Part shown: piece by piece, positions 9,589-18,671 of the stretch
How positions within the stretch are numbered: the first letter of the stretch is position 1
Layout: every line of letters begins with the position of its first letter
DNA from: Brevundimonas sp. SH203
GTDB taxonomy: Bacteria > Pseudomonadota > Alphaproteobacteria > Caulobacterales > Caulobacteraceae
Direction of reading: 5' to 3'
Length of the DNA stretch: 64,000 nucleotides
NCBI RefSeq assembly: GCF_002157625.1
Contig: NZ_BDMM01000006.1
Coordinates: 1 to 64,000, forward strand
Translations under genes and position numbers: made by a program
Notes under the pieces: model-generated
The model's input: only the letters and a program-made list of their open reading frames with translations
What the model was told of the DNA's origin: nothing
Database searches by the model: none

Positions 9589-9619
9589 AACGCCCCGGTC
9601 GCCAGACCGGGGCGTTTTT
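9589..9619 (+). terminator. Rho-independent terminator after infC
   Basis: A perfect 10-bp stem CGCCCCGGTC / GACCGGGGCG with a 4-nt loop, followed by TTTTTC. It cuts infC off from downstream genes. Confidence 0.92.
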
Positions 9620-9693
9620 CGTTTGCGGAATGGAACGGGGTTGTCTGGACTTTCCTCTTCTGGTTGAGCTTGACCGTGGAGATGGGGGCGTCG

Positions 9694-11682
9694 ATGCGGA
9701 AATCCGGTTTTGTCGAGCGGTTGGCGTTGGGCGCCGTTCTGGCCCTGACGCTGTTTGGACACGTCGCCGAGGCGGAGCCTGCGCCCGCGCGCGTCGAGGC
9801 CCTGCCGCTTGAGGTCTATGCCGCTTCGCCCGCCGTCGATCTGATGGCCTTGTCGCCCAGCGGCAAGCTGGTGGCGCGTGTGGCGGTGGCGGGCGAGGCG
9901 CGGGCCATCGTCGTCACCCATCTGGATACGGGCCAGAATCTGTTCACCGCGACCCTGGGCGATTCCAAGGTGCGCGACCTGGCCTGGATCGGAGAGGGGC
10001 GGGTGCTGGTCGTGGCGTCCGAAACTCGCGGCATTCCCATGTTGGGCGTGCCCAAGACGGAACTCTATTTCGGCGTCATCGCCGACCTCGCGAACGGCAA
10101 GCTGGTTCGCGTGCTGGACGGCACCCCGGATGTCCTGCCCGTGCTTTACGGCTCGGCCTCGGTGCGAAGGACCGACGCGGGCGAGACCCTGTTCGTGCGC
10201 GGCGTGACCCTCACCACCGATGCGATCGACCTCTACCGGATCGACCTTCGAAACGGTCGGGGCCGGGCGGTGCAGCCGATGGACAGGGAGACGGACGACT
10301 ATGTTCTGGATCGCGCCGGCGGTTTGCTGGCGAGGGCGCGCTATGTCGAACGCACGGGCGCCTGGACGATGCAGCTGCCGCGCAACGTCCGGTTCCGCGA
10401 CGCCTGGTCGGTGACGGAGCCGATCGATACGCCCCACTTCCTGGGCATGGGGCGTTCGCCCCGAACGGTGGTGGTCGAGGCGGATCGACCGGACCTGGCG
10501 GGCGGTGATCCCGAGGCCGAAGGGGCGGTGCTGTTCGAAGTGGATGTCGACACCGGGGAATGGACCCGCCTGCCGTTCGAACACGATCCCGACCAACTGC
10601 TGCATCACCCCGAAACCCGCCTGCTGATCGGCGCCGCGCGCACGGAGGAGGATGGCGAACAGTATGAGTTCATCGATCCGACGGCGGCCAGTCGCTGGCG
10701 CTCGATCCGGCGCGCGCTGCAAGACAAGCCCGCGCGGCTGGTGTCGTGGAGCGACGACTTGAGACAAATCCTGATCTTCACCGACACGGAAGAATCGGGT
10801 CTCTATCAGCTGGTCGATTTCGATCGCGGCGTCGCCGATGCGGTGGCCGAGGCCTACCCGGACATCACGCCCGAGCAGGTCGGCGTGGCGCGCCCCATCC
10901 GATACGTCGCCGCCGACGGTCTTGAGATTTCCGGTTATCTGACCCTGCCGCCCGGCGTCGAGACGGCCGAAAACCTGCCCTTGATCGTACTGGCCCACGG
11001 CGGGCCGGCGTCGCGCGACGTGGCCGGCTTCAACTGGGAGGCCCAGGCCCTGGCCTCGCGCGGCTATGCGGTGCTGCAGGCCAATTTCCGGGGCTCTACG
11101 GGCTATGGCCGCACCTTCCTGGAAGCCGGCTATGGCCAGTGGGGGCGCAAGATGCAGACGGACCTGTCGGACGGGGTTCGGTGGCTGGCGGGGCAAGGCA
11201 TGATCGATCCCCGGCGCGTCTGCATCGTCGGCGCCAGCTATGGCGGTTACGCCGCCATGGCCGGTCTGACGCTGGATCGCGGGGTCTATCGCTGCGCGGT
11301 GTCCTACGCCGGGGTTTCCGACCTGAGGCGCATGGTCAATCGGGAGGCCCGGCAACAGGAACGGCGCGACAATCAGACGGTGCGCTACTGGAATCGGTTC
11401 ATGGGCGCGGCGCGGTTGAACGACCGGGCGCTGGACGCCCTGTCGCCCGCCTTTCTGGCCGAGGCGATGGACAAGCCCTTGCTGCTGATCCACGGCCGCG
11501 ACGACACCGTCGTTCCCATCGAGCAGAGCCGGGTCATGGCCGAGGCGATGCGGCGCGCCGGAAAGCCGGTGGAGTTGATCGAGCTGGCGGGCGAGGATCA
11601 CTGGATGTCGCGGGCCGACACCCGGTCGAGGGCGCTGCAAGAGACTGTGCGGTTTCTGGAGGCGAACAATCCGCCTCGCTAG
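9694..11682 (+). CDS. S9 family peptidase (prolyl oligopeptidase / acylaminoacyl-peptidase type)
   Basis: 662 aa. An N-terminal signal peptide (MRKSGFVERLALGAVLALTLFGHVAEA) points to the periplasm. Residues about 35-400 form a beta-propeller-like region; the C-terminal 260 residues are the alpha/beta-hydrolase catalytic domain with AHGGPASRD, QANFRGSTGYG, the nucleophile in GASYGGYAAM (Ser near 515), Asp in HGRDDTVVP and His in GEDHWMS. Such enzymes cleave oligopeptides or acyl-amino acids. The start ATG 9694 has GGGGGCG upstream; ATG 9682 is an alternative. It sits between infC and rpmI, in what is elsewhere a compact translation operon. Confidence 0.9.
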   Translation: MRKSGFVERLALGAVLALTLFGHVAEAEPAPARVEALPLEVYAASPAVDLMALSPSGKLVARVAVAGEARAIVVTHLDTGQNLFTATLGDSKVRDLAWIGEGRVLVVASETRGIPMLGVPKTELYFGVIADLANGKLVRVLDGTPDVLPVLYGSASVRRTDAGETLFVRGVTLTTDAIDLYRIDLRNGRGRAVQPMDRETDDYVLDRAGGLLARARYVERTGAWTMQLPRNVRFRDAWSVTEPIDTPHFLGMGRSPRTVVVEADRPDLAGGDPEAEGAVLFEVDVDTGEWTRLPFEHDPDQLLHHPETRLLIGAARTEEDGEQYEFIDPTAASRWRSIRRALQDKPARLVSWSDDLRQILIFTDTEESGLYQLVDFDRGVADAVAEAYPDITPEQVGVARPIRYVAADGLEISGYLTLPPGVETAENLPLIVLAHGGPASRDVAGFNWEAQALASRGYAVLQANFRGSTGYGRTFLEAGYGQWGRKMQTDLSDGVRWLAGQGMIDPRRVCIVGASYGGYAAMAGLTLDRGVYRCAVSYAGVSDLRRMVNREARQQERRDNQTVRYWNRFMGAARLNDRALDALSPAFLAEAMDKPLLLIHGRDDTVVPIEQSRVMAEAMRRAGKPVELIELAGEDHWMSRADTRSRALQETVRFLEANNPPR

Positions 11683-11710
11683 ACGGGCGGGGCCGCGCTA
11701 GATCATCGGC

Positions 11711-12997
11711 ATGACGACATCCGCCGCTCCGCCCAAGATCCATGCGCCCGCCTTGGCGGTGCTGTTTGCGGTGGTGTTCATCAATCTGGTCGGGTTCGGG
11801 CTGGTGGTGCCGTTGCTGCCGTTCTTCGCCCAGAGCCTGAAGGCCGAGGCGTGGCAGATCACCTTGATGTTCTCGGCCTATTCGCTGGGGCAGTTCTTCG
11901 CCGAGCCATTCTGGGGGCGGCTGTCGGATCGGATCGGGCGAAAGCCGGTGCTGCTGATGACGCTGGTCGCCAATGCGCTGGGCTATCTGATGCTGGCCTT
12001 CGTTCCCAACATCTGGCTGGCCATCGCGGTGCGGCTGTTCACCGGCCTGGGGGCGGGCAATATTTCGACGGTCCAGGGGTATGTGGCCGATGTGACGCCG
12101 CCCGAGCAGAGGGCCGGGCGGATGGGGCTGATCGGGGCGGCGTTCGGCCTGGGCTTCATCGTCGGGCCGGGTCTGGGCGGGCTGCTGACCCAGCCGCAGA
12201 TGGGCCATATCGGCTATCAGCTGCCGATCTTCCTGGCGTCGGCGCTGGCGGCCCTGGCGGCGGTCGGGGTGATCGTCTTTCTGCGCGAAAGCCGAGCCAA
12301 GGCCGATCCGGCCGCGCCGCGCCCGGCCTTCCTGTCGGGCCTTAAGGCGGCGCGCGACAACGATGTGGTGTCGCGGGTTCTGGTCGTGACCCTGATCTAT
12401 ATGGCCGGGTTTTCGGCGATGGAGAGCGTGTTCGGCCTGTGGGCCGAGAGTCGCTATCAATGGGGCGCGCGTGAGGTGGGGCTCAGCTTCATGATCGTGG
12501 GGGTGATTTCGACCCTGAACCAGGGATTCCTGGCCGGGCGGCTGGCGCGGCGGTTCGGGGAATCGCGCGTGCTGGCGACCGGGATGCTGCTGTTCGGAAC
12601 GTCGCTGGTGCTGCAGGTGCTGGCGCCTGTCGCCTGGTTTCCGGCGACGGAACTGAGGCTGGGCGCCCTGTCGATCCCGGTGGTGCAGGGCTGGAGCATT
12701 CCCATCGTCATGGCGGTGGGGGCGTGCGGCATGTCGCTGGCCATGCCCAATATCTCGGCCATGATCAGCCGGGCCTCGCCGCCCGACCGGCAGGGGGCGA
12801 TGCTGGGGCTGAACATGGCGTCCAGTTCGGTGGCGCGCATCTTCGGGCCGATGATCGCCGGCGCCCTGTTCTCGGGCCTGGGCCACGACTGGCCCTTCCT
12901 GATCGGGGCCTTGCTGACCGTCCCCGCGGCGGTCATGGCGATCAACGCCGGGCGGGCGATCCGGCGCGGCCAGAGCGCGGCCAAGCTGTTGAACTGA
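11711..12997 (+). CDS. MFS transporter, TetA-like drug/H+ antiporter family
   Basis: 428 aa, twelve predicted membrane helices. The first helix is LAVLFAVVFINLVGFGLVVP, like TetA/TCR exporters. The MFS motif A GRLSDRIGRKPVLL lies between helices 2 and 3, and motif C-like GLGFIVGPGLGGLL marks the antiporter group. The family exports drugs or metabolites using the proton gradient across the inner membrane; the substrate is unknown. It begins 28 bp after the S9 peptidase stop, so the two may share a transcript. No resistance phenotype should be assumed from sequence alone. Confidence 0.88.
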   Translation: MTTSAAPPKIHAPALAVLFAVVFINLVGFGLVVPLLPFFAQSLKAEAWQITLMFSAYSLGQFFAEPFWGRLSDRIGRKPVLLMTLVANALGYLMLAFVPNIWLAIAVRLFTGLGAGNISTVQGYVADVTPPEQRAGRMGLIGAAFGLGFIVGPGLGGLLTQPQMGHIGYQLPIFLASALAALAAVGVIVFLRESRAKADPAAPRPAFLSGLKAARDNDVVSRVLVVTLIYMAGFSAMESVFGLWAESRYQWGAREVGLSFMIVGVISTLNQGFLAGRLARRFGESRVLATGMLLFGTSLVLQVLAPVAWFPATELRLGALSIPVVQGWSIPIVMAVGACGMSLAMPNISAMISRASPPDRQGAMLGLNMASSSVARIFGPMIAGALFSGLGHDWPFLIGALLTVPAAVMAINAGRAIRRGQSAAKLLN

Positions 12998-13092
12998 CTC
13001 GCCTTGCGTCGCGGGGCGTCTTGGCGTAGAAGCCGCGCCTTCGCGTACCGAACCGTCGGGCGAACAGGCATGCCTGGGCGGTTCTTAAACTC

Positions 13093-13146
13093 TGGAGAGA
13101 CGCCACCCAACGGGCTCAAGTAGTCCGAAGGACGGTAGCCCCTCCA
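13093..13146 (+). promoter_or_regulatory. Possible structured leader of rpmI-rplT
   Basis: The 54 bases just before the rpmI Shine-Dalgarno can fold as a stacked structure: outer stem TGGAG (13093-13097) with CTCCA (13142-13146), middle stem GGGCT (13112-13116) with AGCCC (13137-13141), inner stem GTCC (13123-13126) with GGAC (13130-13133). Ribosomal protein L20 is known to repress the L35-L20 operon by binding leader RNA in other bacteria. That this element does so is inference. Confidence 0.4.
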
Positions 13147-13160
13147 AAAAGGAGACTGAA

Positions 13161-13358
13161 ATGCCGAAACTGAAGACGAAGTCGGGCGCCAAGAAGCGCT
13201 TCAAATTCACGGCCACTGGCAAGGTCAAGGCCGGCGTTGCGGGCAAGCGTCACCGCTTGATCAGCCATAACTCGAAATACATCCGCCAGAACCGCGGCAC
13301 CTCGGTCATGGCCGACGCCGACGCCAAGAAGATCAAGTCCTACATGCCCTACGCCTGA
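13161..13358 (+). CDS. rpmI: 50S ribosomal protein L35
   Basis: 65 aa, the standard L35 length. It opens [23 protein letters not shown] and contains [16 protein letters not shown], both diagnostic. A strong Shine-Dalgarno AAGGAG lies just upstream, preceded by a foldable leader. L35 is a small basic protein of the large subunit. It is followed 109 bp later by rplT, the usual partner, and the two should be co-transcribed. Confidence 0.97.
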   Translation: MPKLKTKSGAKKRFKFTATGKVKAGVAGKRHRLISHNSKYIRQNRGTSVMADADAKKIKSYMPYA

Positions 13359-13467
13359 TCGGCGCCGGGTTCACAGACGATCTTCCGCACTGAATTTGAA
13401 CAACAGTCCCTCAAGCAGCAAGCCGCCGCGCGGCGCGCGATAGGGACTTCCCGAAGGGAAAAACATC

Positions 13468-13821
13468 ATGGCTCGCGTTAAACGTGGCGTAACCTCGCAC
13501 GCCAAGCACAAGAAGGTTCTGGAGCAGGCCAAGGGCTTCTCCGGCCGCCGCAAGAATACGATCCGCACGGCCAAGGCCGCCGTCGACCGCGCCGGGCAAT
13601 ACGCCTATCGCGACCGTCGCGCCAAGAAGCGCAACTTCCGCGCTCTGTGGATTCAGCGCATCAACGCCGCGGCCCGCATCGAAGGCTTCACCTACAGCCA
13701 GTTCATCAACGGCCTGAACAAGGCCGGCATCGAACTGGACCGCAAGGTCCTGGCCGCCATCGCCGCCGATGCGACCGGCTTCAAGGCCGTCGCCGACAAG
13801 GTTCGCGCCGCCCTGGCGTAA
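13468..13821 (+). CDS. rplT: 50S ribosomal protein L20
   Basis: 117 aa with the classical start [20 protein letters not shown] and the core [30 protein letters not shown] split across family-conserved positions. L20 binds 23S rRNA early in 50S assembly and, in several bacteria, represses its own operon. It follows rpmI on the same strand and ends at a strong terminator (13845-13880), so pheS is not in the same transcript here. Confidence 0.97.
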   Translation: MARVKRGVTSHAKHKKVLEQAKGFSGRRKNTIRTAKAAVDRAGQYAYRDRRAKKRNFRALWIQRINAAARIEGFTYSQFINGLNKAGIELDRKVLAAIAADATGFKAVADKVRAALA

Positions 13822-13844
13822 GCTGGGTCGTCACGACGAAGATC

Positions 13845-13880
13845 AACGCCCGCTCCGGTTCGCCGGGGCGGGCGTTTTCG
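13845..13880 (+). terminator. Rho-independent terminator after rplT
   Basis: The stem AACGCCCGC-T-CCGG pairs with CCGG-G-GCGGGCGTT around a TTCG tetraloop, followed by TTTTCGTTT. Confidence 0.9.
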
Positions 13881-13893
13881 TTTCGGGCAAAGC

Positions 13894-14001
13894 GTCCTTC
13901 ATTCCGGGGCCGAGCGGAGCGCGGTCGTGCGCTTGGATGCATTGGGCGCCGGGGATGTTCTCCCGGGTTCCGGGTTCGTCCTGCGGACGCCCCGGAAGGA
14001 C
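13894..14001. repeat. Fold-back intergenic repeat at the end of the hybrid kinase gene
   Basis: GTCCTTCATTCCGGGG (from 13894) and CCCCGGAAGGAC (13990-14001) are inverted, with about 80 bp between. The left arm continues CGAGCGGAGCG, close to the arm of the element at 30001-30292 (CGAAGCG after CATTCCGGGGCTGAG on the opposite strand), so both may belong to one repeat family. It lies between convergent rplT and the kinase gene. Confidence 0.5.
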
Positions 14002-14006
14002 GATCT

Positions 14007-15623
14007 CTAGGCGGCTTGGGATAAGGCGGTTTCGGCGGCGGTCATGACCTGGCGGATGGCGTTCAGCAGGGCGTCGGGCTGGATCGGCTTTTGCGCCACC
14101 CCGTTCATGCCGGCGGCGACATAGTCCATCTCGTCGCGCTCGTCGGCGTTGGCGGTCAGGGCCAGGATGGGCAGGGCGCCGGCCGGGGCGGGCAGGGCGC
14201 GGATGGCGCGCGCAGCCTGAACCCCGTCCATCACCGGCATCTTGATGTCCATCAGCACCAGATCGAAGGGGCGGGCGGCGACGGCGGCGACGGCCTCGCA
14301 TCCGTTCTCGACCATTTCGGCGGTGCAGCCGAACATCTCCAGCAGCTTGCCGGCGACGAAGCGGTTGGCGGCGTTGTCGTCGGCCACCAGCACATGCAGC
14401 GTCGGGTGCGGGGTGGGGGCGACCATTTCCGGTGTCGCAGGCTCGGCCGGGACCGCCGGACGTAGGGGCAGGCGCACCTGAAACCGCGCGCCGCCCTGGG
14501 GCGAGGCGCCCAGGGCGATGTCGCCGCCCATCCGCTCGGCGATCTGGCGGCAGATGGCCAGGCCCAGGCCCGCGCCCGCGCCCTCGCGCCCCGCCTTGCC
14601 GGTGTTGAACGGCTCGAAGATGGTCGCGGCGGCGGCCTCGGGCACGCCGGGGCCGCTGTCGTCCACGGTCAGGATCACCAGCCCGTCCGCACGGCTTTCG
14701 ATCAGGGCCGAGACCCCGCCCGTCAGGGTGAACTTCAGCGCATTGCCGATCAGATTGTTCAGCAGCTGCTTCAGCCGCATCCCGTCGGCCTGGACGAAGG
14801 GGACGGCCAGGTCGGTGCGGACGCTGAGCGTCAGGGCCTTTTCCTCGGCCCGCGCCCGCCACAGGGCGTCGATGTCGACGGCGACGGCCGACAGATCCAG
14901 CGGCTCCTCCTCAAGCGTCAGCATCCCGGCCGAGGCGCGCGACATATCCAGGGCGTCGGTCAGCAGCCGCAGCAGGCTCTGGCCCGAATCGATGACGGTG
15001 CGGACGTAGGGGCGCAGCTCCTCCTGCTCCAGCTTCTTGTCCATCAGGGCGGCGACGCCCAGCACTCCGTTCAGGGGCGTGCGGATCTCGTGGCTCATCA
15101 CCGCCAGGAACTCGGACTTGGCGCGGCTGGAGGCGACGGCCTCGGCCTCGGCCAGGGCCAGGTCGCGGGCCAGGGCGCTCATCGCCTCGGCGCGCTGGCG
15201 GTGGACGGCGGCCCCGGCCTGAACCACCTGCAGCGCCGTGCCGACGCCGAGGTAGCGGCCGTCCGACACCACGACGAAGCCGCCGAGCAGGGCGCCCAGT
15301 TCGGCGGCGTCATAGGTGTGGAAAAAGGTCTCGGCGCTGGTCGAGGCCTCCGTGACCGGCGCATTGCGGTCCATCAGGCTGTCGGCCGGCTTGCGGGCGT
15401 AGAGGGCGCGGCCGAACTCGGCCGCCATCCGCAGGGTGAAGGCGTTGCGTTCGATGACGCCCAGGGGCCGGCCCTGATCGTCGACCACGGCCAGGGCCAG
15501 GGTGTTCGGCTCGTTCTGGAACCGCTCGAAGATCTCCGCGCCCAGGGTGGACGGCGCCACGGGCGCGATCAAGTCGACGAAATCACCGATCAGCGGCATC
15601 GCGGTCCCCACCTGTTCCGCCAT
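14007..15623 (-). CDS. Hybrid sensor histidine kinase / response regulator
   Basis: 538 aa, no membrane segment, so a cytosolic sensor. Residues about 15-140 form a tandem CBS-like input region (ALAVVDDQGRPLGVIERNAF, ..., VVVSDGRYLGVG). A HisKA domain follows with phospho-acceptor His178 in SHEIRTPLNG. The ATPase domain (about 280-390) has the N box NNLIGNALKF, G1 DDSGPGVP and G2 GAGLGLAI. A receiver domain begins at 408 with Asp459 in LMDIKMPVMDG. All catalytic residues are present. The start could also be Met9. It stands alone on the minus strand; its partner phosphotransfer protein is not nearby. Confidence 0.9.
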   Translation of the reverse strand: MAEQVGTAMPLIGDFVDLIAPVAPSTLGAEIFERFQNEPNTLALAVVDDQGRPLGVIERNAFTLRMAAEFGRALYARKPADSLMDRNAPVTEASTSAETFFHTYDAAELGALLGGFVVVSDGRYLGVGTALQVVQAGAAVHRQRAEAMSALARDLALAEAEAVASSRAKSEFLAVMSHEIRTPLNGVLGVAALMDKKLEQEELRPYVRTVIDSGQSLLRLLTDALDMSRASAGMLTLEEEPLDLSAVAVDIDALWRARAEEKALTLSVRTDLAVPFVQADGMRLKQLLNNLIGNALKFTLTGGVSALIESRADGLVILTVDDSGPGVPEAAAATIFEPFNTGKAGREGAGAGLGLAICRQIAERMGGDIALGASPQGGARFQVRLPLRPAVPAEPATPEMVAPTPHPTLHVLVADDNAANRFVAGKLLEMFGCTAEMVENGCEAVAAVAARPFDLVLMDIKMPVMDGVQAARAIRALPAPAGALPILALTANADERDEMDYVAAGMNGVAQKPIQPDALLNAIRQVMTAAETALSQAA

Positions 15624-15770
15624 CGCCTTAACGTCTGAAATTTAACGCCAGCTTTGCCGTTCATGAAGCTTTCGCGGCGGGTTTTCGACAGTTGCTCCGT
15701 CGGCGGATCGAAATGCGCCGGGTGGAAGTCCGCGTTCCCACAAGGGCGATCGTGGGATAGGCTGAACCCC

Positions 15771-16754
15771 ATGATGCGCGCCCTGATCTGCGGCCTGGCT
15801 GCGGCCCTTCTTCTTGCACAGACCGCGATGGCGCAGGATCGGCGCGTCGCCGTCACCTTCGACGACCTGCCGTTCCAGGCGGACGCCGTCACGATGTGCG
15901 ATCCGGCCCGGCTGATGGCCATCGCCCACGACTTCACCGCCATGCTGAAGCCGCTGGACACCCATGCGACGGCCTTCGTCAACGCCGGGCGGGTGTGCGA
16001 GGCGCAGCGCGACGCGGTCCTGCCGCGCGTGCTGAACGTCTGGCTGGATGCGGGGCTGGACCTGGGCAACCACACCTTCAGCCACATCAACATTCACCGC
16101 ACGACCCCGGAGGCCTATCTGGCCGACGTCGACGCCGGGGCGCCGGCGGCGCGGGCGGCGCTGGAGGCGCGCGGGATGCGTCTGCGCTGGTTCCGCCATC
16201 CCTATCTGTTCACCGGCGAGACCCCGGCCAAGCACGACGCCCTCGCCGCCGGCCTGGCCCAGCGCGGCTATGTGATCGCGCCCGTGACCCTGGACAACAA
16301 CGACTGGATGTTCGGCGACGTCTATCGCAAGGCCGAGCAGATCGGCGATGAGGCGCTGAAACAGCGGATCGGCGCGGCCTATGTGGCCTATATGACGGCG
16401 GTGCTGGACGTCATGGAGCCCTATAGTGCCGAACTGACCGGCGGACGCGAGCCGGCGCAGGTTCTGCTGCTGCACGCCAACAGTCTGAACCAGGCCTGGT
16501 ATCCGCAGATCCACGCCCTGTATCTGGCGCGCGGCTATCGTTTCGTGCCGTTGGAGGCGGCGCTGGCCGATCCGATCTACGCCCATGCGGACACCTTCGT
16601 CGCGGCCAATGGCGTGTCCTGGCTGCATCGCTGGACCCAGACCGACGGGCGGCCGATCCGCTGGGGGCCAAAGCCGCCCGCCTGGATCGTCGCGGCCAAT
16701 GCGGCCCCGGCGTCGGAGCTGGAGGCCATCGCGGCGAACCAAACCGCGCCTTGA
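15771..16754 (+). CDS. Polysaccharide deacetylase family protein, exported
   Basis: About 327 aa starting at ATG 15771 or 15774, giving the signal peptide MRALICGLAAALLLAQTAMA. The NodB-type catalytic core is clear: VTFDDLPF (metal and base Asp pair), GNHTFSH (the HxxxH metal site), RHPYL, and HANSLNQ late. These carbohydrate-esterase-4 enzymes remove N-acetyl groups from cell-wall or surface polymers in the periplasm; the substrate is unknown. It lies just ahead of pheS (43 bp gap), so pheS may partly depend on read-through from it. Confidence 0.87.
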   Translation: MMRALICGLAAALLLAQTAMAQDRRVAVTFDDLPFQADAVTMCDPARLMAIAHDFTAMLKPLDTHATAFVNAGRVCEAQRDAVLPRVLNVWLDAGLDLGNHTFSHINIHRTTPEAYLADVDAGAPAARAALEARGMRLRWFRHPYLFTGETPAKHDALAAGLAQRGYVIAPVTLDNNDWMFGDVYRKAEQIGDEALKQRIGAAYVAYMTAVLDVMEPYSAELTGGREPAQVLLLHANSLNQAWYPQIHALYLARGYRFVPLEAALADPIYAHADTFVAANGVSWLHRWTQTDGRPIRWGPKPPAWIVAANAAPASELEAIAANQTAP

Positions 16755-16796
16755 AGGGTGACGAAACGGCTCGGGGCCGTTAAGGCGTCAGCCATA

Positions 16797-17873
16797 ATGA
16801 CCGATCTCGCCACACTCGAACTCGAACTGATCAACGCCATCGGCTCGGCCGAAAGCGTCGCTGCCCTGGAAGAGGTGCGGGTCGCCGCGCTCGGCAAGTC
16901 CGGCTCGATCTCCGGCCTGTTGAAGGGGATGGGGGTGATGAGCCCCGATCAGCGGCGCGAACAGGGGCCGATCATCAACGGCCTGCGCGACCGGGTCGCC
17001 TCGGCCATCGCCGGCCGCAAGACCGCGCTGGAGGCCGCCGAGCTGGACGCCCGGCTTCAGGCCGAACGCATCGACCTGACCCTGCCGGCCCGGCCGCGTC
17101 GCAAGGGCGGGGTCCACCCCACCATGCAGGTGATGGACGAGATGGTGGCCGTCTTCGCCGAGATGGGCTTCGCCGTGGCGGAAGGCCCGGACATCGAGGA
17201 CGACTTCCACAACTTCACCGCCCTGAACTTCCCGCCCAAACACCCGGCGCGGGAGATGCACGACACCTTCTTCCTGAAACCCGACCCCGAGACGGGCGAG
17301 CGCAAGGTGCTGCGGACCCACACCAGCCCGGTGCAGGTCCGCACCATGATGTCGCAGAAGCCGCCGATCCGCATCATCGCGCCGGGCCGCACCTTCCGTA
17401 AGGATTCGGACGCCACCCACACGCCGATGTTCCACCAGATCGAAGGTCTGGTGATCGACCGCGACATCCATATGGGGCATCTGAAGACCACGCTTGAGAC
17501 CTTCATCGCCCGCTTCTTCGAACTGGACGCGGTTCAGGCGCGGTTCCGGCCGCACCACTTCCCCTTCACCGAGCCGTCGGCCGAGATGGACATCCGCTGC
17601 GACCGTTCGGGCGGGAAACTGGTGTTCAACACCGGCGACGACTGGCTGGAGATCCTGGGCTGCGGGATGGTGCATCCCAATGTGCTGAGGAACTGCGGCA
17701 TCGATCCTGACGAATATCAGGGCTTCGCCTTCGGCATGGGCGTGGACCGTCTGGCCATGCTGAAATACGGCGTGCCGGACCTGCGCCCCATGTTCGAGGC
17801 CGACACCCGCTGGCTGGCCCACTACGGCTTCTCCGCCTTCGCCGCCCCCAACCCGGCCTCGGGCCTGAGCTGA
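16797..17873 (+). CDS. pheS: Phenylalanine-tRNA ligase alpha subunit
   Basis: 358 aa, typical length. With PheT it forms the alpha2-beta2 enzyme that charges tRNA-Phe. There is an N-terminal coiled coil (residues 1-90, binds tRNA), then the class II catalytic core: [13 protein letters not shown], motif 2 [18 protein letters not shown] and motif 3 [17 protein letters not shown]. The start is ATG 16797 ([10 protein letters not shown]); an in-frame start 13 codons upstream adds residues not seen in the family. It is followed 3 bp later by an unknown gene, not directly by pheT. Confidence 0.97.
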   Translation: MTDLATLELELINAIGSAESVAALEEVRVAALGKSGSISGLLKGMGVMSPDQRREQGPIINGLRDRVASAIAGRKTALEAAELDARLQAERIDLTLPARPRRKGGVHPTMQVMDEMVAVFAEMGFAVAEGPDIEDDFHNFTALNFPPKHPAREMHDTFFLKPDPETGERKVLRTHTSPVQVRTMMSQKPPIRIIAPGRTFRKDSDATHTPMFHQIEGLVIDRDIHMGHLKTTLETFIARFFELDAVQARFRPHHFPFTEPSAEMDIRCDRSGGKLVFNTGDDWLEILGCGMVHPNVLRNCGIDPDEYQGFAFGMGVDRLAMLKYGVPDLRPMFEADTRWLAHYGFSAFAAPNPASGLS

Positions 17874-17876
17874 TCC

Positions 17877-18269
17877 ATGACCGACGTTCAAGACACCATC
17901 ACCTTCAAGCGGATCGGCGACGGGCCGATCTATGAGAAGGCGCAAATCTGGCTGCCGCAACTGATCGCAGAGGCCATGTCAGGCGGCTCCAGTCTGGTCG
18001 AGAACAAAACCTTCGTCGATTGCCGCATCGAGGGGCCGGCTGTGCTGCTGGCGATGGGGGGCTGCGACTTCGACGCCTGCGACATGGGCAGGACCGGAGG
18101 CGATATTCGCAATCTGTTGCTTGCGCCGGTGGGACCGGAAAAGGTGATCGGCGCGGTCGGCTTTCGCAATTGCGTTTTCCGGCGCTGCAAATTCTTCGCC
18201 GTCGGATTCACGGGCGCGCCTGAGTTCCTGCAGAATTTCCAGAACGTTCTGGGCGGGGAAGCTGCATGA
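17877..18269 (+). CDS. Unknown protein X in the phe operon (paralogue of the next gene)
   Basis: 130 aa, no signal peptide or membrane segment, not recognised. It starts 3 bp after pheS and its stop overlaps the next start (ATGA), so it is translationally coupled inside pheS-pheT. The middle shows short repeating strands with Cys and Phe: NKTFVDCRIEGPAVLLA, GCDFDACDMG, RNCVFRRCKFFAVGFTG. This spacing suggests a small right-handed beta-helix, as in pentapeptide-repeat-like folds. The next gene has the same blocks in the same order, so the pair arose by tandem duplication. A role linked to PheRS or translation is inference only. Confidence 0.7.
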   Translation: MTDVQDTITFKRIGDGPIYEKAQIWLPQLIAEAMSGGSSLVENKTFVDCRIEGPAVLLAMGGCDFDACDMGRTGGDIRNLLLAPVGPEKVIGAVGFRNCVFRRCKFFAVGFTGAPEFLQNFQNVLGGEAA

Positions 18270-18664
18270 CCTCCATTCTGCCGATCAATCGTCCACCGGC
18301 GGACGCGCCTGACCTGAACGCCAAAACCTTCGAAAACGTCGACATCATCCTGTATGAACTCTTCACGGCGGCGGCCGCGAAGGGCGTTCCGCTGATCGAG
18401 GGGCGGACGTTCCGGGGATGCCGGTTCCAGGGGCCGGCCATCGTCCTGGCCTCGACCGGCGTGACCTTCTCCGACACCAATTTCGGCGAAAGCCGCGGCG
18501 GCGTCGCCAATCTGTTGCTGCGCCCCGTGGGCGACAAGGCCATCGGGACCATTCCGATGCGCGACTGCCATTTCATCGGCTGCGAATTCTACGGCGTCGG
18601 TTTCACCGGGCCAGAATCGTTCATCGCCGAGGTCAGCACCCTGACCGACAAGCCCAAGGCCTGA
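18266..18664 (+). CDS. Unknown protein Y in the phe operon (paralogue of the previous gene)
   Basis: 132 aa, soluble, not recognised. It overlaps the upstream gene by 4 bases (ATGA) and ends 7 bp before pheT. It shares with its neighbour the ordered blocks [47 protein letters not shown]. Conserved between the two are the paired Cys/Phe positions, NLLLxPVG and VGFTG. The first 35 residues differ more. A beta-helix-like fold is inferred from the regular xCxFxxCxF pattern. Its tight packing between the two PheRS genes implies the same expression level, but not the same function. Confidence 0.7.
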   Translation: MTSILPINRPPADAPDLNAKTFENVDIILYELFTAAAAKGVPLIEGRTFRGCRFQGPAIVLASTGVTFSDTNFGESRGGVANLLLRPVGDKAIGTIPMRDCHFIGCEFYGVGFTGPESFIAEVSTLTDKPKA

Positions 18665-18671
18665 GACGACC

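Noticed and set aside
8887..11640. A 917-codon open frame on the minus strand
   Set aside because: It lies antisense to infC and the S9 peptidase, has no family features and reflects the GC-rich third codon positions of the real genes.
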